A DNA stretch of 64,000 nt from the NCBI RefSeq assembly GCF_016863615.1, contig NZ_BOPF01000012.1, positions 62,001 to 126,000 of the forward strand, given 5' to 3'. The position numbers and the translations under genes are program-made. Shown here piece after piece: positions 35,068 to 43,376 of the stretch. The stretch comes from Virgisporangium aliadipatigenens (GTDB lineage Bacteria; Actinomycetota; Actinomycetes; Mycobacteriales; Micromonosporaceae). A model generated the notes under the pieces. The model was not told the origin of the DNA. It searched no databases and saw only the letters and a list, made by a program, of their open reading frames with translations. Every line of letters starts with the position of its first letter. Position 1 is the stretch's first letter.

Positions 35068-35089
35068 ATTAACCGGCACCGTGCACGGC

Positions 35090-35773
35090 ATGAGCAAGCT
35101 CTTGGACGTGGTCGACCGCTTCCTGGTCCGGGCCACCGTCGCCGACGTCTCGCCGGTGACACCGCGGATGCGCCGGGTCAGCCTCGCCGGGGAGGCGGTG
35201 CGCGGCCTCGACTGGATGCCCGGCCAGCACGTACGGGTCCGGGTCGAGGGCATGTCCCTGCGCACCTACTCCGTCTGGCAGGTCGACGGGGACCGATTGG
35301 ATTTGGGCGTCCTCGACCATCCCGAGGACGGTCCCGGGGCGCGCTGGGCGCGGGAGGCGCGGGTCGGTCAGCCGGTGGCGTTCATGAAGCCGGAGGGGCG
35401 GATGGTGCCGCGCGACGGGGCCGCGTACCACCTGTTCGTCGGCGACGAGACGGCGTGTCCGGCGTTCGGGGCGATGCTGGCGGCGCTTCCCGCCGCGTCC
35501 CGGGTGCACGGCGTCATCGAGGTCGCCGCGCCGTCCGACCGGATGTCGTTCGGCGAAAGGGATCTGGAGTGGGTCTGTCCTAAAGGGACGGACGCGCTCG
35601 TCGCCGCGCTGCGGGCGCTGGATCTGCCGGACGAGCCCGGGGTCGCGTACATCGCCGGCGAGGCGCGGACCTGCCAGGCCGTTCGCAGGCATCTTCAGGG
35701 GGAACGCGGTTGGCCCCGCTCCGCGCTCGTCTCCAAGCCCTTCTGGACACCGGGCCGCCGCGGAATGGACTAG
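35090..35773 (+). CDS. siderophore-interacting protein, FAD-dependent ferric reductase
   Basis: About 227 residues of the ViuB/YqjH family, which reduces ferric siderophores in the cytoplasm to release iron. The FAD-binding part has the RxYS-type motif LRTYSVWQVDG and PGARWAREARVGQPV; a C-terminal NAD(P)H-binding SIP domain includes LFVGDETACPAFGAML and AYIAGEARTCQAVRRHL. ATG 35090 starts MSKLLDVVDRF. A GTGCCC/GGGCAC hairpin at 35780-35795, just after the stop, may terminate transcription. Control by the adjacent MerR protein is inferred from the arrangement. Confidence 0.88.
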   Translation: MSKLLDVVDRFLVRATVADVSPVTPRMRRVSLAGEAVRGLDWMPGQHVRVRVEGMSLRTYSVWQVDGDRLDLGVLDHPEDGPGARWAREARVGQPVAFMKPEGRMVPRDGAAYHLFVGDETACPAFGAMLAALPAASRVHGVIEVAAPSDRMSFGERDLEWVCPKGTDALVAALRALDLPDEPGVAYIAGEARTCQAVRRHLQGERGWPRSALVSKPFWTPGRRGMD

Positions 35774-35852
35774 AGACACGTGCCCGAACGGGCACAGCGG
35801 GCGCCGCCGGCCGACACGTTTCCCGGGTGACCGACACCTCGGAGGCCATTTC

Positions 35853-37328
35853 ATGAGACGCCGACGCCTTGCCGTCGCCTTCGCTGCCGCAGCCGCACTG
35901 GCAGCCGCCCTGCTCACCATCCCCGTCGCGAACGCCGTCTCGGGCGGCGATCCCGTCGACAGCACGGACAGGTACCCCTGGCTGGGGTGGCTCGCCGTCG
36001 ACGGGACCTTCGCCTGCGGCGCTTCGCTCTACGCGCCCGACCTCGTCCTCACCGCATCGCACTGCGTGCTGGGCGAGAACACCGAGGAGCTGACGGTGAC
36101 GTTCGGCGCGCTGGACCGCTCGACGTCCGACAGCGCCGGCCGGCAGGTGGTGCCGGCGACCCGGTGGCACTACGTCGGCCTGGAGGACGAGATCGGCAAC
36201 GGGCCAATCGGCGAGCTGGAACTGCTGCGCCACGACTGGGCCCTCGTCAAGCTCGCCGAACGGGTCGACCGCCCCACCCTGCCCCTCGCGACCGATCCCG
36301 CCGACACCACCGGCCCGCTGACCATCATGGGGTGGGGCGCCACGCCGATCCTGCGTTCGGGCGAGGTCACGGGGATCACCGACGAGGAGTGCGCGTCGCG
36401 CGGGACGGACTTCGTCCCCAACGAACGGCAGCTCTGCACGCTCTCCAGCGGCACGGAAGCGAACTGCGGCCCGCGAATCCGCTCCGGCGACTCCGGCGGC
36501 CCGCTGGTCAAGCGGCTCGCGGACGGCAGCTACCGCCAGGTCGGCGTCGTCAGCGCCGCGGGGGAGGAGTGCGCGAGTCCCACCGTCTTCGCGGACCTGA
36601 CACATTACGCGCCGAACATCAGGGCGGCCGCCGCACGGCTCGACCGCTCCGCCGAGGACCCGTTCACCGCCGCCGAACCGGGCCGGTACCCGTGGGTCGG
36701 CACGGTGTGGACGGGCGACGGCGCCTGCATGGGCTCGCTGTACGCGCCCGACGTCGTGCTGACGTCGGCCTCGTGCGTGACCGGCGACAGGGCCGACGTC
36801 TCCGTCATCTTCGGCGAGACGGACGGCATTCCGCCGCCCGAGCGGGAGGGCTCCCAGCAGGTGCCGGCGGCGAAGCTGTACCGGCCGGCGTCCGGTGCGT
36901 GGGGCCTGATCAAACTGGCCGAGCCGATCCGGCAGCCCACCCTGCCGATCGCCGCCGGCCCGGCGACCGCCGGTGAGAAGGTGACCGTCTTCGGTTGGGC
37001 CCGTTCGCGCCGCCACCTGCTCGCCGGCGAGACGCTGGTCGTCGACGACCGCACCTGCGCGGAGCGCATCGGCGACGGCGAACGTCGCGACTTCGCGCTG
37101 ATCCTGTGCACCGCGTCGTTCGGTCCCGCCGAGTTCGTCGGGCGGCCCGACTGCCGGATCAGGGTGGCCGCGGGCCAGGTGGGCGCGCCCGTCGTCGCGC
37201 GCACGACCGACGGGCGGGCGGTGCAGGTGGGCGTCGTCGCGCGGACCGCGCCCGGCTGTCGCGTCGACCTGCAGGTGGACCTGCCGCCGTTCGCCGCCGA
37301 GATCGCGGCCGCCGTCGCGGTGCTCTGA
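35853..37328 (+). CDS. secreted serine protease with an active and an inactive S1 domain
   Basis: 491 residues: signal peptide (cleavage near NAVSG) and two tandem trypsin-like domains. Domain 1 (about 30-265) has the full triad: H70 in TASHC, D128 in HDWAL, S214 in GDSGGP. Domain 2 (about 270-490) keeps the fold marks (YAPDVVLTSASC, WGLIKL, the Cys pairs), but S307 replaces His, A349 replaces Asp, and GQVGAP (V443) replaces GDSGGP. The second copy must therefore be catalytically dead, perhaps a binding or inhibitory module. The two domains share phrases such as LYAPD and PTLPIA/PTLPLA, so they arose by duplication. Maturation may use the VSGGDP N-terminus. Confidence 0.9.
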   Translation: MRRRRLAVAFAAAAALAAALLTIPVANAVSGGDPVDSTDRYPWLGWLAVDGTFACGASLYAPDLVLTASHCVLGENTEELTVTFGALDRSTSDSAGRQVVPATRWHYVGLEDEIGNGPIGELELLRHDWALVKLAERVDRPTLPLATDPADTTGPLTIMGWGATPILRSGEVTGITDEECASRGTDFVPNERQLCTLSSGTEANCGPRIRSGDSGGPLVKRLADGSYRQVGVVSAAGEECASPTVFADLTHYAPNIRAAAARLDRSAEDPFTAAEPGRYPWVGTVWTGDGACMGSLYAPDVVLTSASCVTGDRADVSVIFGETDGIPPPEREGSQQVPAAKLYRPASGAWGLIKLAEPIRQPTLPIAAGPATAGEKVTVFGWARSRRHLLAGETLVVDDRTCAERIGDGERRDFALILCTASFGPAEFVGRPDCRIRVAAGQVGAPVVARTTDGRAVQVGVVARTAPGCRVDLQVDLPPFAAEIAAAVAVL

Positions 37329-37458
37329 GCGACGGTTCGGTCGAACGTCCATAGTGGACGGTTTGCGCCACGGACGACCGGGACGGATGTGTGACGGCCG
37401 TGCTTTTGCGGACACTTGTCTTTCACCGACGCGCGAGCGATCCGTAGGCTGTGCCCCG

Positions 37459-40200
37459 GTGCGGTTCGGCTTGCTGGGTTCGGTGGAGGCGTGGGCGGAG
37501 GAGCGGCCGTTGCCGCTGGGCCCGCCCAAGCGTCGCTGTGTCCTGGCGCTGCTCCTGCTGGAGTTGGGCCGCGTCGTGACGGTCGACCGGATCGTCGACG
37601 TGCTCTGGCCCGGCGACCCGCCGGCCGGCGCCCGCGCGACGGTCTTCGCGCACGTCTCGCGGCTGCGGCAGGCCCTCGCCGGCACCGACCCGGCCGTCAC
37701 CCTGGCCACCGTCGGCGCCGGCTACGTGCTGCGCGCCGCGCCCGAACGGGTCGACCTGCACCGGTTCCGCGACCTGTGCGCGCAGGCCCGCGAGATCGAC
37801 GACGACCACAAGCGGATCGACCTGCTGACCGAGGCGATCGAACTGTGGCGCGGCCCGGCCATGTCCGGTGCGCTGCCGGAGGACGCGCGGGCCCGACTGT
37901 GCCGGGGACTCGACGAGTCGTGGCTGGCGGCGCGGCAGGACCGCATCGACGCGCGGCTGCGCCTGGGCCAACCGGCGGCCGTGCTGGACGAGGCGGCCGA
38001 ACTGGTCCGGGCCCACCCGCTGCAGGAACGCGCCACCGGCCAGCTCATGCGCGCCCTGCACAGGGCCGGCCGGACCGCCGACGCGTTGCACGCCTACGAC
38101 GCGTTCCGCCGCGTCTACGCTGACGAACTCGGCCTCGACCCCGGAAGCGAACTGCGCGACCTGCACCGGGCGATCCTGCGCGACGGCACCGACGCGCCCC
38201 GGCCCGCCGCGCGGCGGGTCCCGGCCGAACTCCCGCGCGACCTCGTCGGCTTCACCGGCCGCGCGGACGAACTGGCCCGCCTGGACCGGCTGCTCGACGA
38301 GGACACCGGCGCGCTCGTGGCCGTGTCCGGGACGGCCGGCGTCGGCAAGACGACGTTCGCGGTGCACTGGGCGCACCGGGTCGCCGGCCGCTTCCCCGAC
38401 GGCCAGCTCTTCCTGAACCTGCGCGGGTTCGACCCGGGCGGCGGTGCGCTCGGTGCGGGCGAGGCCGTCCGGCGGCTGCTCACCGCGCTCGGCGTGCCGG
38501 CCGCGAGCCTGCCGGCCGACATCGACGCGCAGGCCGGCCTGTACCGCAGCACCCTCGCCGGGCGGCGGGTCCTGGTGGTGCTCGACAACGTGCACGACGC
38601 CGGGCAGGTGCGGCCGCTGCTCCCCGGCGCGTCGGGCTGCACCGTTCTGGTCACCAGCCGCAACGCCCTGCCGGGACTGGTGGCCGTCGACGGCGCGCAT
38701 CCGGTGGCGCTGGAGCTGTTCACCGCGGCCGAGTCGAGCGAACTGCTGCGCAAGCGGCTGGGCGCCGAACGGGTGGCCGCCGAGCCGGACGCCGCGGCGG
38801 AACTGGTCGAGCGCTGCGCCCGGCTGCCGCTCGCGATGGCCGTGGCCTCCGCGCGCGCCGCCGTGCGGCCCCGGCTGTCATTGGCCGCGATCGCCGCCGA
38901 ACTGGGCGGCGGGCTCGACTCGTTCGCCAACAACGACACCGCCATCGACATCAGGACGGTGCTCGCCTGCTCGTACCGCGCGCTGAGCCCGCCGGCCGCA
39001 CGGGTGTTCCGGCTGCTGGGGCTGCACCGCGGCGCCGACATCAGCACGCCGGCGGCCGCCAGCGTGGCGGGCGACACCGTCGCGGCGACCCGCACCCACC
39101 TGGCCGAACTGGTGGAGGCGAACCTGCTCGCCGAACGCGACGGCCGGCATGCGTTCCACGACCTGCTGCGCGCCTACGCGCTCGAGCAGGCGTTCCGACG
39201 GGACAGCGAGGCCGAACGGGACGCCGCCGTCGCCCGCCTGCTCGACCACTACACGCACAGCGCCTACGCCGCCGACCGGCTCATCTACCCGGCCCGCGAC
39301 GCGATCACCCTCGAACGCCCGGCCGACGGCGTCACGGCGGAGACGTTCGACGGGCACGCGGCGGCGCTCGCCTGGTTCACCGCCGAGCACGCCGTGCTGA
39401 TCGCCGCGGTGCGGCAGGCCTCGACGAGCGGCCTGCACGCCCGGACCTGGCGCCTGGCGTGGACCCTGACCGACTACCTCAACCTGCGCGGCCACTGGCA
39501 CGACCAGCGCGCCGTGCAGCGGATGGCGCTCAGCGCCGCCGAACGCCTCGACGACCGGCCGGCGCTGGCCGACGCGCACCGCAATCTCGGGCGCGTGCAC
39601 GACATGCTCGGGCTCGACGAGGAGGCGCAGACGCACCTGCTGCGGGCGGTCGAGGAGTTCCGCGCGCTGGGCGACCGGGTCGGGCAGGCGTACGCGAAGA
39701 TCAATCTGGCTCGCACGCGGGAACGTCAGCGGCGCTTCGACGACGCGCTCAGGCACGACGAGGAGGCGCTGGAGCTGTTCCGCGCGGCCGGCCATCGCGT
39801 GGGACAGGCCCGGGCGCTGAACAACGTCGCCTGGGGGCTGGCGCAGCGGCGGGACCACGGGGCGGCGTTCGTGACGTGCCGGCTGGCGATCGCGCTCAAC
39901 CGCAGCCTCGGCAACCGGCACGGCGAGGCGACCGCCTGGGACAGCCTCGGCTTCACGTACCGGCAGGCGGGGCGGCCGGCGCGGGCGCCCGCGTGCTACC
40001 GGCGCGCGGTCGAGATGTACCGGGCGGCGGCGGATCGGCCCAACGAGGCGCGTTCCCTCGTCGAACTCGGCGACACCCTGCGCGAGACGGGCAGCGACGA
40101 CCCGGCTCGCGACGCCTGGCGCAGCGCCCTGGAGATCCTGGACGACCTGGACCACCCGATGGCCGCCGAGGTCCGCGACCGCCTGACCCGGGCCGCCTGA
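37459..40200 (+). CDS. AfsR/SARP-like transcriptional regulator
   Basis: About 913 residues. An OmpR-type winged helix (1-90, with RRCVLALLLLELGRVV) is followed by a bacterial transcriptional activation domain (95-240), then an NB-ARC STAND ATPase with P-loop GTAGVGKT at 291-298 and the VLVVLDNVHDAGQVRPLLPG Walker B region, and C-terminal TPR repeats (about 690-900). This matches AfsR-type activators of secondary metabolism. A TAGGCT at 37445-37450 ends 8 nt before GTG 37459, indicating a leaderless mRNA; the upstream frame to 37354 is then untranscribed. No biosynthetic cluster lies next to it, so the targets are unknown. Confidence 0.9.
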   Translation: MRFGLLGSVEAWAEERPLPLGPPKRRCVLALLLLELGRVVTVDRIVDVLWPGDPPAGARATVFAHVSRLRQALAGTDPAVTLATVGAGYVLRAAPERVDLHRFRDLCAQAREIDDDHKRIDLLTEAIELWRGPAMSGALPEDARARLCRGLDESWLAARQDRIDARLRLGQPAAVLDEAAELVRAHPLQERATGQLMRALHRAGRTADALHAYDAFRRVYADELGLDPGSELRDLHRAILRDGTDAPRPAARRVPAELPRDLVGFTGRADELARLDRLLDEDTGALVAVSGTAGVGKTTFAVHWAHRVAGRFPDGQLFLNLRGFDPGGGALGAGEAVRRLLTALGVPAASLPADIDAQAGLYRSTLAGRRVLVVLDNVHDAGQVRPLLPGASGCTVLVTSRNALPGLVAVDGAHPVALELFTAAESSELLRKRLGAERVAAEPDAAAELVERCARLPLAMAVASARAAVRPRLSLAAIAAELGGGLDSFANNDTAIDIRTVLACSYRALSPPAARVFRLLGLHRGADISTPAAASVAGDTVAATRTHLAELVEANLLAERDGRHAFHDLLRAYALEQAFRRDSEAERDAAVARLLDHYTHSAYAADRLIYPARDAITLERPADGVTAETFDGHAAALAWFTAEHAVLIAAVRQASTSGLHARTWRLAWTLTDYLNLRGHWHDQRAVQRMALSAAERLDDRPALADAHRNLGRVHDMLGLDEEAQTHLLRAVEEFRALGDRVGQAYAKINLARTRERQRRFDDALRHDEEALELFRAAGHRVGQARALNNVAWGLAQRRDHGAAFVTCRLAIALNRSLGNRHGEATAWDSLGFTYRQAGRPARAPACYRRAVEMYRAAADRPNEARSLVELGDTLRETGSDDPARDAWRSALEILDDLDHPMAAEVRDRLTRAA

Positions 40201-40317
40201 CCCGGCCGGCCGGCGCGAGGGCGACGCAAACAGAAGGCAAGCGGCGGCCCGGACAGTGGGCGACACGGCCGCCACCCCGGGGCCGCCCACCGGATCGAGA
40301 GCCGAAAGAGGCCGCCC

Positions 40318-40806
40318 GTGAACGCCCTGACCCCTGACGTCGTCGATCTGCACGGCACCCCGCTCGCCGTGTCGCAGGGCGAGTACCTGGTGGTGGTCGG
40401 CGCGAAGCCGCGACCCCGGACGTTCCCCCTGCTGCCCTACCACTCCGCGGTCGAGAACGTCGCGCTCGCCCTGCTGCACAACGGAACCCCGCGCCGGACC
40501 CGGACCTGGCAGGCGACCGAGGCGCTCGACCGCGTGGGCCTCGACCGGCACCGGCACGCGGCCCGGGCGCGGGATCTCTCCGAGGCCGAACGCCGCCGCG
40601 TCGCCATCGCCCGCGCCCTGCTGGTGCGCCCGGGGCTGCTGCTGTGCGACGGGCCGACGGAGGGCCTCGCGGACGCCGACGCCGGCACGATCCTCGACCT
40701 GCTGGACGAACTGCACCGCGGCGGCACGACCCTCGTGGTCGTCACGCACGACCCGCTGGTCGCCCGCCGGGCCGACCGGGTGGTGAACCTCGCCGACGGC
40801 GCCTGA
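40318..40806 (+). CDS. degenerate ABC ATPase lacking Walker A
   Basis: 162 residues aligned with LolD/MacB-type ATPases but shortened. SQGEYLVVVGAKP corresponds to the strand before Walker A, yet the sequence then jumps to FPLLPYHSAVENVALALL, the Q-loop region, so about 60 residues including the P-loop are missing. The signature is altered (LSEAERRRVAIARALL in place of LSGGQ), and Walker B is LLLCDGPTEGL with Gly instead of the catalytic Glu. The H-loop His is kept (VTHDP). It cannot be a normal ATPase. It has no adjacent permease. It may be a decaying gene, though the open frame and codon bias are intact. Confidence 0.75.
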   Translation: MNALTPDVVDLHGTPLAVSQGEYLVVVGAKPRPRTFPLLPYHSAVENVALALLHNGTPRRTRTWQATEALDRVGLDRHRHAARARDLSEAERRRVAIARALLVRPGLLLCDGPTEGLADADAGTILDLLDELHRGGTTLVVVTHDPLVARRADRVVNLADGA

Positions 40807-41042
40807 GACGCCTCTGTGTACTGGTAACACAACGTAGTTACACACCGATCAAAGCAGGTCACTCTCCGAAACGTGAGTCCGATAGGCCGTCCAGCCCTTT
40901 CTCTCCGCCGATCATCCGATTCACGCCTGTCGAACGGCATTTGGCCGCGCGCCACGAAAAAAGACGACAGCCCGACCGAACCACGGAGAGTCCCGAAATC
41001 ACGGAAGAGTGGGAAGCGGGACGGGCTGGACGGAGAACGATC
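40807..41042 (+). promoter_or_regulatory. long intergenic region with inverted repeats upstream of the EAL gene
   Basis: Together with the 26-codon ORF that follows, this gives 317 bases without a large gene, and it is more AT-rich than its surroundings. Near the left end two nested inverted repeats occur: TGTGTA (40815) with TACACA (40839), and GTAAC (40824) with GTTAC (40837). They could be an operator. No open frame here has coding character, and I see no RNA-gene structure. Confidence 0.4.
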
Positions 41043-41123
41043 GTGAACACAGAGTTACCACCTGTGAGCGACCCACGGGTGCTCGGAATGACCCTGGCGC
41101 GCGCCGTGGCGGAGGCGTCCTAA
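41043..41123 (+). CDS. possible 26-codon ORF coupled to the EAL gene
   Basis: GTG 41043 has GGAG 7 nt upstream, the best ribosome-binding site in this region. The ORF encodes a peptide that starts VNTELPPVSD and ends ARAVAEAS, and its TAA is directly followed by the GTG of the EAL gene. Either it is a small translated peptide giving coupled translation, or it marks a leader for the next gene. There is no homology I can name. Confidence 0.35.
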   Translation: MNTELPPVSDPRVLGMTLARAVAEAS

Positions 41124-42338
41124 GTGGACACACTCCTCCCGGCCGACCGGGACCCGGCCACCGGACTGTTCGGCCGGCGCCGCTTCGGCGACGAGGTCGA
41201 CCGCGCGCTGCACGACGGCGGCGGCGCCCTGCTCGTGCTGCGCGTCCAGCCGACCGACCTGATCCCGCCGGTGGCGCACCGGTTGCGGGAGGACTGCGGC
41301 GAGGGGCCGGTGTTCGGCCTGACCGGACCCGGCGAGATCGGGATCCTGCTGCGCGGCACGGCGATGGGCGACGCCCGCCGCATCGCCGAACGGCTCGTCG
41401 CGACCGTGCGCGAGACCGCGTTCCCGGCTGACGCGACGGCGTGGGGCGGCCTCGTGCGCTGCCCGGCGGGCGGTGGCGTCGAGGGCCACGACCTGCTGAT
41501 CGACGCGGCGGAGGGCTGGCGCCGGGCCCGCGCCTCAGATGTGCCCGTCGTGACCCGGTTCGAACCGGCACCGGTGGTCACCCGCCGCCTCGCCTGCCGC
41601 GGCTGGATCGACGGGATCGTCCACGATGGACGGTTGACCCTGCACGCCCAGCCGATCCGGGAGACGGCCACCGGCCGGGTCGACCGATACGAACTGCTCC
41701 TGCGCGTGCGCGACGAACTGACCGGCTGCCCCCAGCCGCCCGGCGCGCTGCTGGACACCGCCGAACGCGCCGACGCGGTGCTGCGCATCGACCTGTGGGC
41801 GGTGGCGCGGGCGGTGCGGCTGCTGGAGGCGTTCCCCCAGGGCCCCTGTCTCCAGGTGAACGTCTCCGGACGCTCCTTCGGCGACCCCCGACTGCTGGCG
41901 GCGGTGACCCACCTCCTGGACCGCTCCGGCGTGCGCCCCGACCGCCTCGTCCTCGAACTGACCGAGATCGCCCTCATCGGCAACTTCACCGAGGCGTGCC
42001 GCACCGCGGGACGGCTGCGCCGCCTCGGCTGCGGGCTGGCGCTGGACGACTTCGGCGCCGGCTACGGCTCGTTCCGCTATCTCAAGTACCTGCCCGTGGA
42101 CCAGGTGAAGATCGACGGCGACTTCGTCGTGGGGCTCGGGCACAGCCGCGCCGACCGCGCCATGGTGGAGGCCGTCGTCTCGGTGTGCCGGGCGCTCGGC
42201 GTGCGCGCCGTGGCGGAGTCCGTCGAGGACCCCGCGACGCTGCGCGTGGTCGAGGAACTGGGCGTCGATTACTGCCAGGGGTACCTGATCGGGCGGCCGC
42301 GCCCGGCGGTGGAGGTTCTCGGGGGCGGCGGTGTGTGA
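41124..42338 (+). CDS. c-di-GMP phosphodiesterase-like EAL protein with degenerate GGDEF
   Basis: 404 residues. Residues 1-150 look like a GGDEF domain (DPATGLFGRRRFGDEV at the start) whose active loop reads TGPGEIGILL instead of GGDEF, so it is inactive. The EAL domain (about 155-400) keeps the catalytic set: YELLLRVR for EAL, QVNVSGRSF with the metal Asn, LELTEIA, LALDDFGAGYGSF, VKIDGDFV, AESVED and CQGYLIGRP. It should hydrolyse c-di-GMP. There are no membrane or PAS domains, so input may act through the dead GGDEF. It begins at GTG directly after the stop of a 26-codon ORF. Confidence 0.88.
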   Translation: MDTLLPADRDPATGLFGRRRFGDEVDRALHDGGGALLVLRVQPTDLIPPVAHRLREDCGEGPVFGLTGPGEIGILLRGTAMGDARRIAERLVATVRETAFPADATAWGGLVRCPAGGGVEGHDLLIDAAEGWRRARASDVPVVTRFEPAPVVTRRLACRGWIDGIVHDGRLTLHAQPIRETATGRVDRYELLLRVRDELTGCPQPPGALLDTAERADAVLRIDLWAVARAVRLLEAFPQGPCLQVNVSGRSFGDPRLLAAVTHLLDRSGVRPDRLVLELTEIALIGNFTEACRTAGRLRRLGCGLALDDFGAGYGSFRYLKYLPVDQVKIDGDFVVGLGHSRADRAMVEAVVSVCRALGVRAVAESVEDPATLRVVEELGVDYCQGYLIGRPRPAVEVLGGGGV

Positions 42339-42378
42339 CAGCCGCCCGCCCGACCGCCGCGATGCCGCACGGGTGCGG

Positions 42379-43305
42379 TCAGCCGCCCAGGACCTGTGCG
42401 AGCGTCGGGAGGGCGACGTTGCGGCCGGTGACCACGGCGACGACCGGCCCGGTCGACTCCACGGCCCCGCTGAGCACCGCCGCGACGGCCACCGCACCAC
42501 CGCCCTCGACGGCCAGCCCGTGCACCCGCACCAGGTACCGCATCGCGCCTCGAATGTCCTCTTCGGAGACTCCGAGCACCGGGACCCCCTGCGCGGCGAG
42601 GATCCCCGGCGTGACCGACCCCGGTTCGACGTTGCCGGCGAGCGCGTCGGCGAGCGTGGGTCCGACCGGGACGGTGACCGTCGTGCCGGCGGCCATCGCG
42701 GCCGACACCGCGCGGGACGCGGCCGCCTCGACGCCGATGACGCGCACGCCGTCGCGGCCGGCGGCCCAGAGCGCGAGCCCGCTCGCGAGCCCGCCCCCGC
42801 CCACCGGCACCACGACCGTGAACGCCCCCTCGACCTGTTCGCCCAGCTCCCGCCCGAGCGTCGACTGGCCGGCGATGACCCTGGTGTGGTTGTACGGCGA
42901 CACGTACGTGGCACCCCGTGCGGCGAGGTCCAGCGCGTGGGACTCGGCCGCGTCGAAGTCCGCGCCGTGGCGCACCACCCGCCCGTTCAGCGCCGCCAGC
43001 GCCGTGAGCTTCGCCGGCGAGGCGGTCTGCGGCACCACCACGGTCGCCTCGATGCCCAGCCGCTCGGCGGCCCACGCGACGGCGAGGGCGTGGTTGCCCG
43101 TCGAGGCGGTCACGACGGGGGTCCGCTTCGGCAGCGCGGACAGGGCCGCGATCGCGCCGCGCACCTTGAACGAGCCGGTCGGTTGCCAGCATTCCAGTTT
43201 CACCGACAGCCCGTCCCGCGAGTGCACCAGCGGCGTGGGCGCCAGCTGGGCGCGCACCGCCGCGTACGCCTCGGACAGGTCTGCCGGGGTCGGGATCTCC
43301 ACCAT
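42379..43305 (-). CDS. threonine/serine dehydratase, PLP-dependent
   Basis: 308 residues of the fold-type II PLP family. The Schiff-base Lys is in GSFKVRGAIAAL, the substrate Ser/Asn loop is TASTGNHALAVA, and the phosphate-binding loop is VPVGGGGLASG. There is no C-terminal ACT regulatory domain, so it is a catabolic-type serine/threonine ammonia-lyase or possibly a racemase, rather than the biosynthetic IlvA. I chose ATG 43305 (MVEIPTPADL); a longer frame adds a Cys-rich stretch unlike the family. It is divergent from a LysR regulator with 71 nt between, the usual layout for a controlled target. Confidence 0.88.
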   Translation of the reverse strand: MVEIPTPADLSEAYAAVRAQLAPTPLVHSRDGLSVKLECWQPTGSFKVRGAIAALSALPKRTPVVTASTGNHALAVAWAAERLGIEATVVVPQTASPAKLTALAALNGRVVRHGADFDAAESHALDLAARGATYVSPYNHTRVIAGQSTLGRELGEQVEGAFTVVVPVGGGGLASGLALWAAGRDGVRVIGVEAAASRAVSAAMAAGTTVTVPVGPTLADALAGNVEPGSVTPGILAAQGVPVLGVSEEDIRGAMRYLVRVHGLAVEGGGAVAVAAVLSGAVESTGPVVAVVTGRNVALPTLAQVLGG

Positions 43306-43376
43306 GCCGTTCAGCGTGCGCCGGGCGCAGCATCGGTAGCAGGCCATGCTTCTTGCCCTGAGCGTAAGCTGCGCTT

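Noticed and set aside
35780-35795. GTGCCC/GGGCAC hairpin as a clear intrinsic terminator
   Set aside because: The stem is short and no T-run follows, so it is mentioned only with the siderophore-interacting protein gene.
40644-41123. A 159-codon frame from within the degenerate ABC gene to the EAL gene
   Set aside because: Its first half is a shadow of the ABC frame and the middle lacks coding character; only the last 26 codons with their own ribosome-binding site are worth considering.
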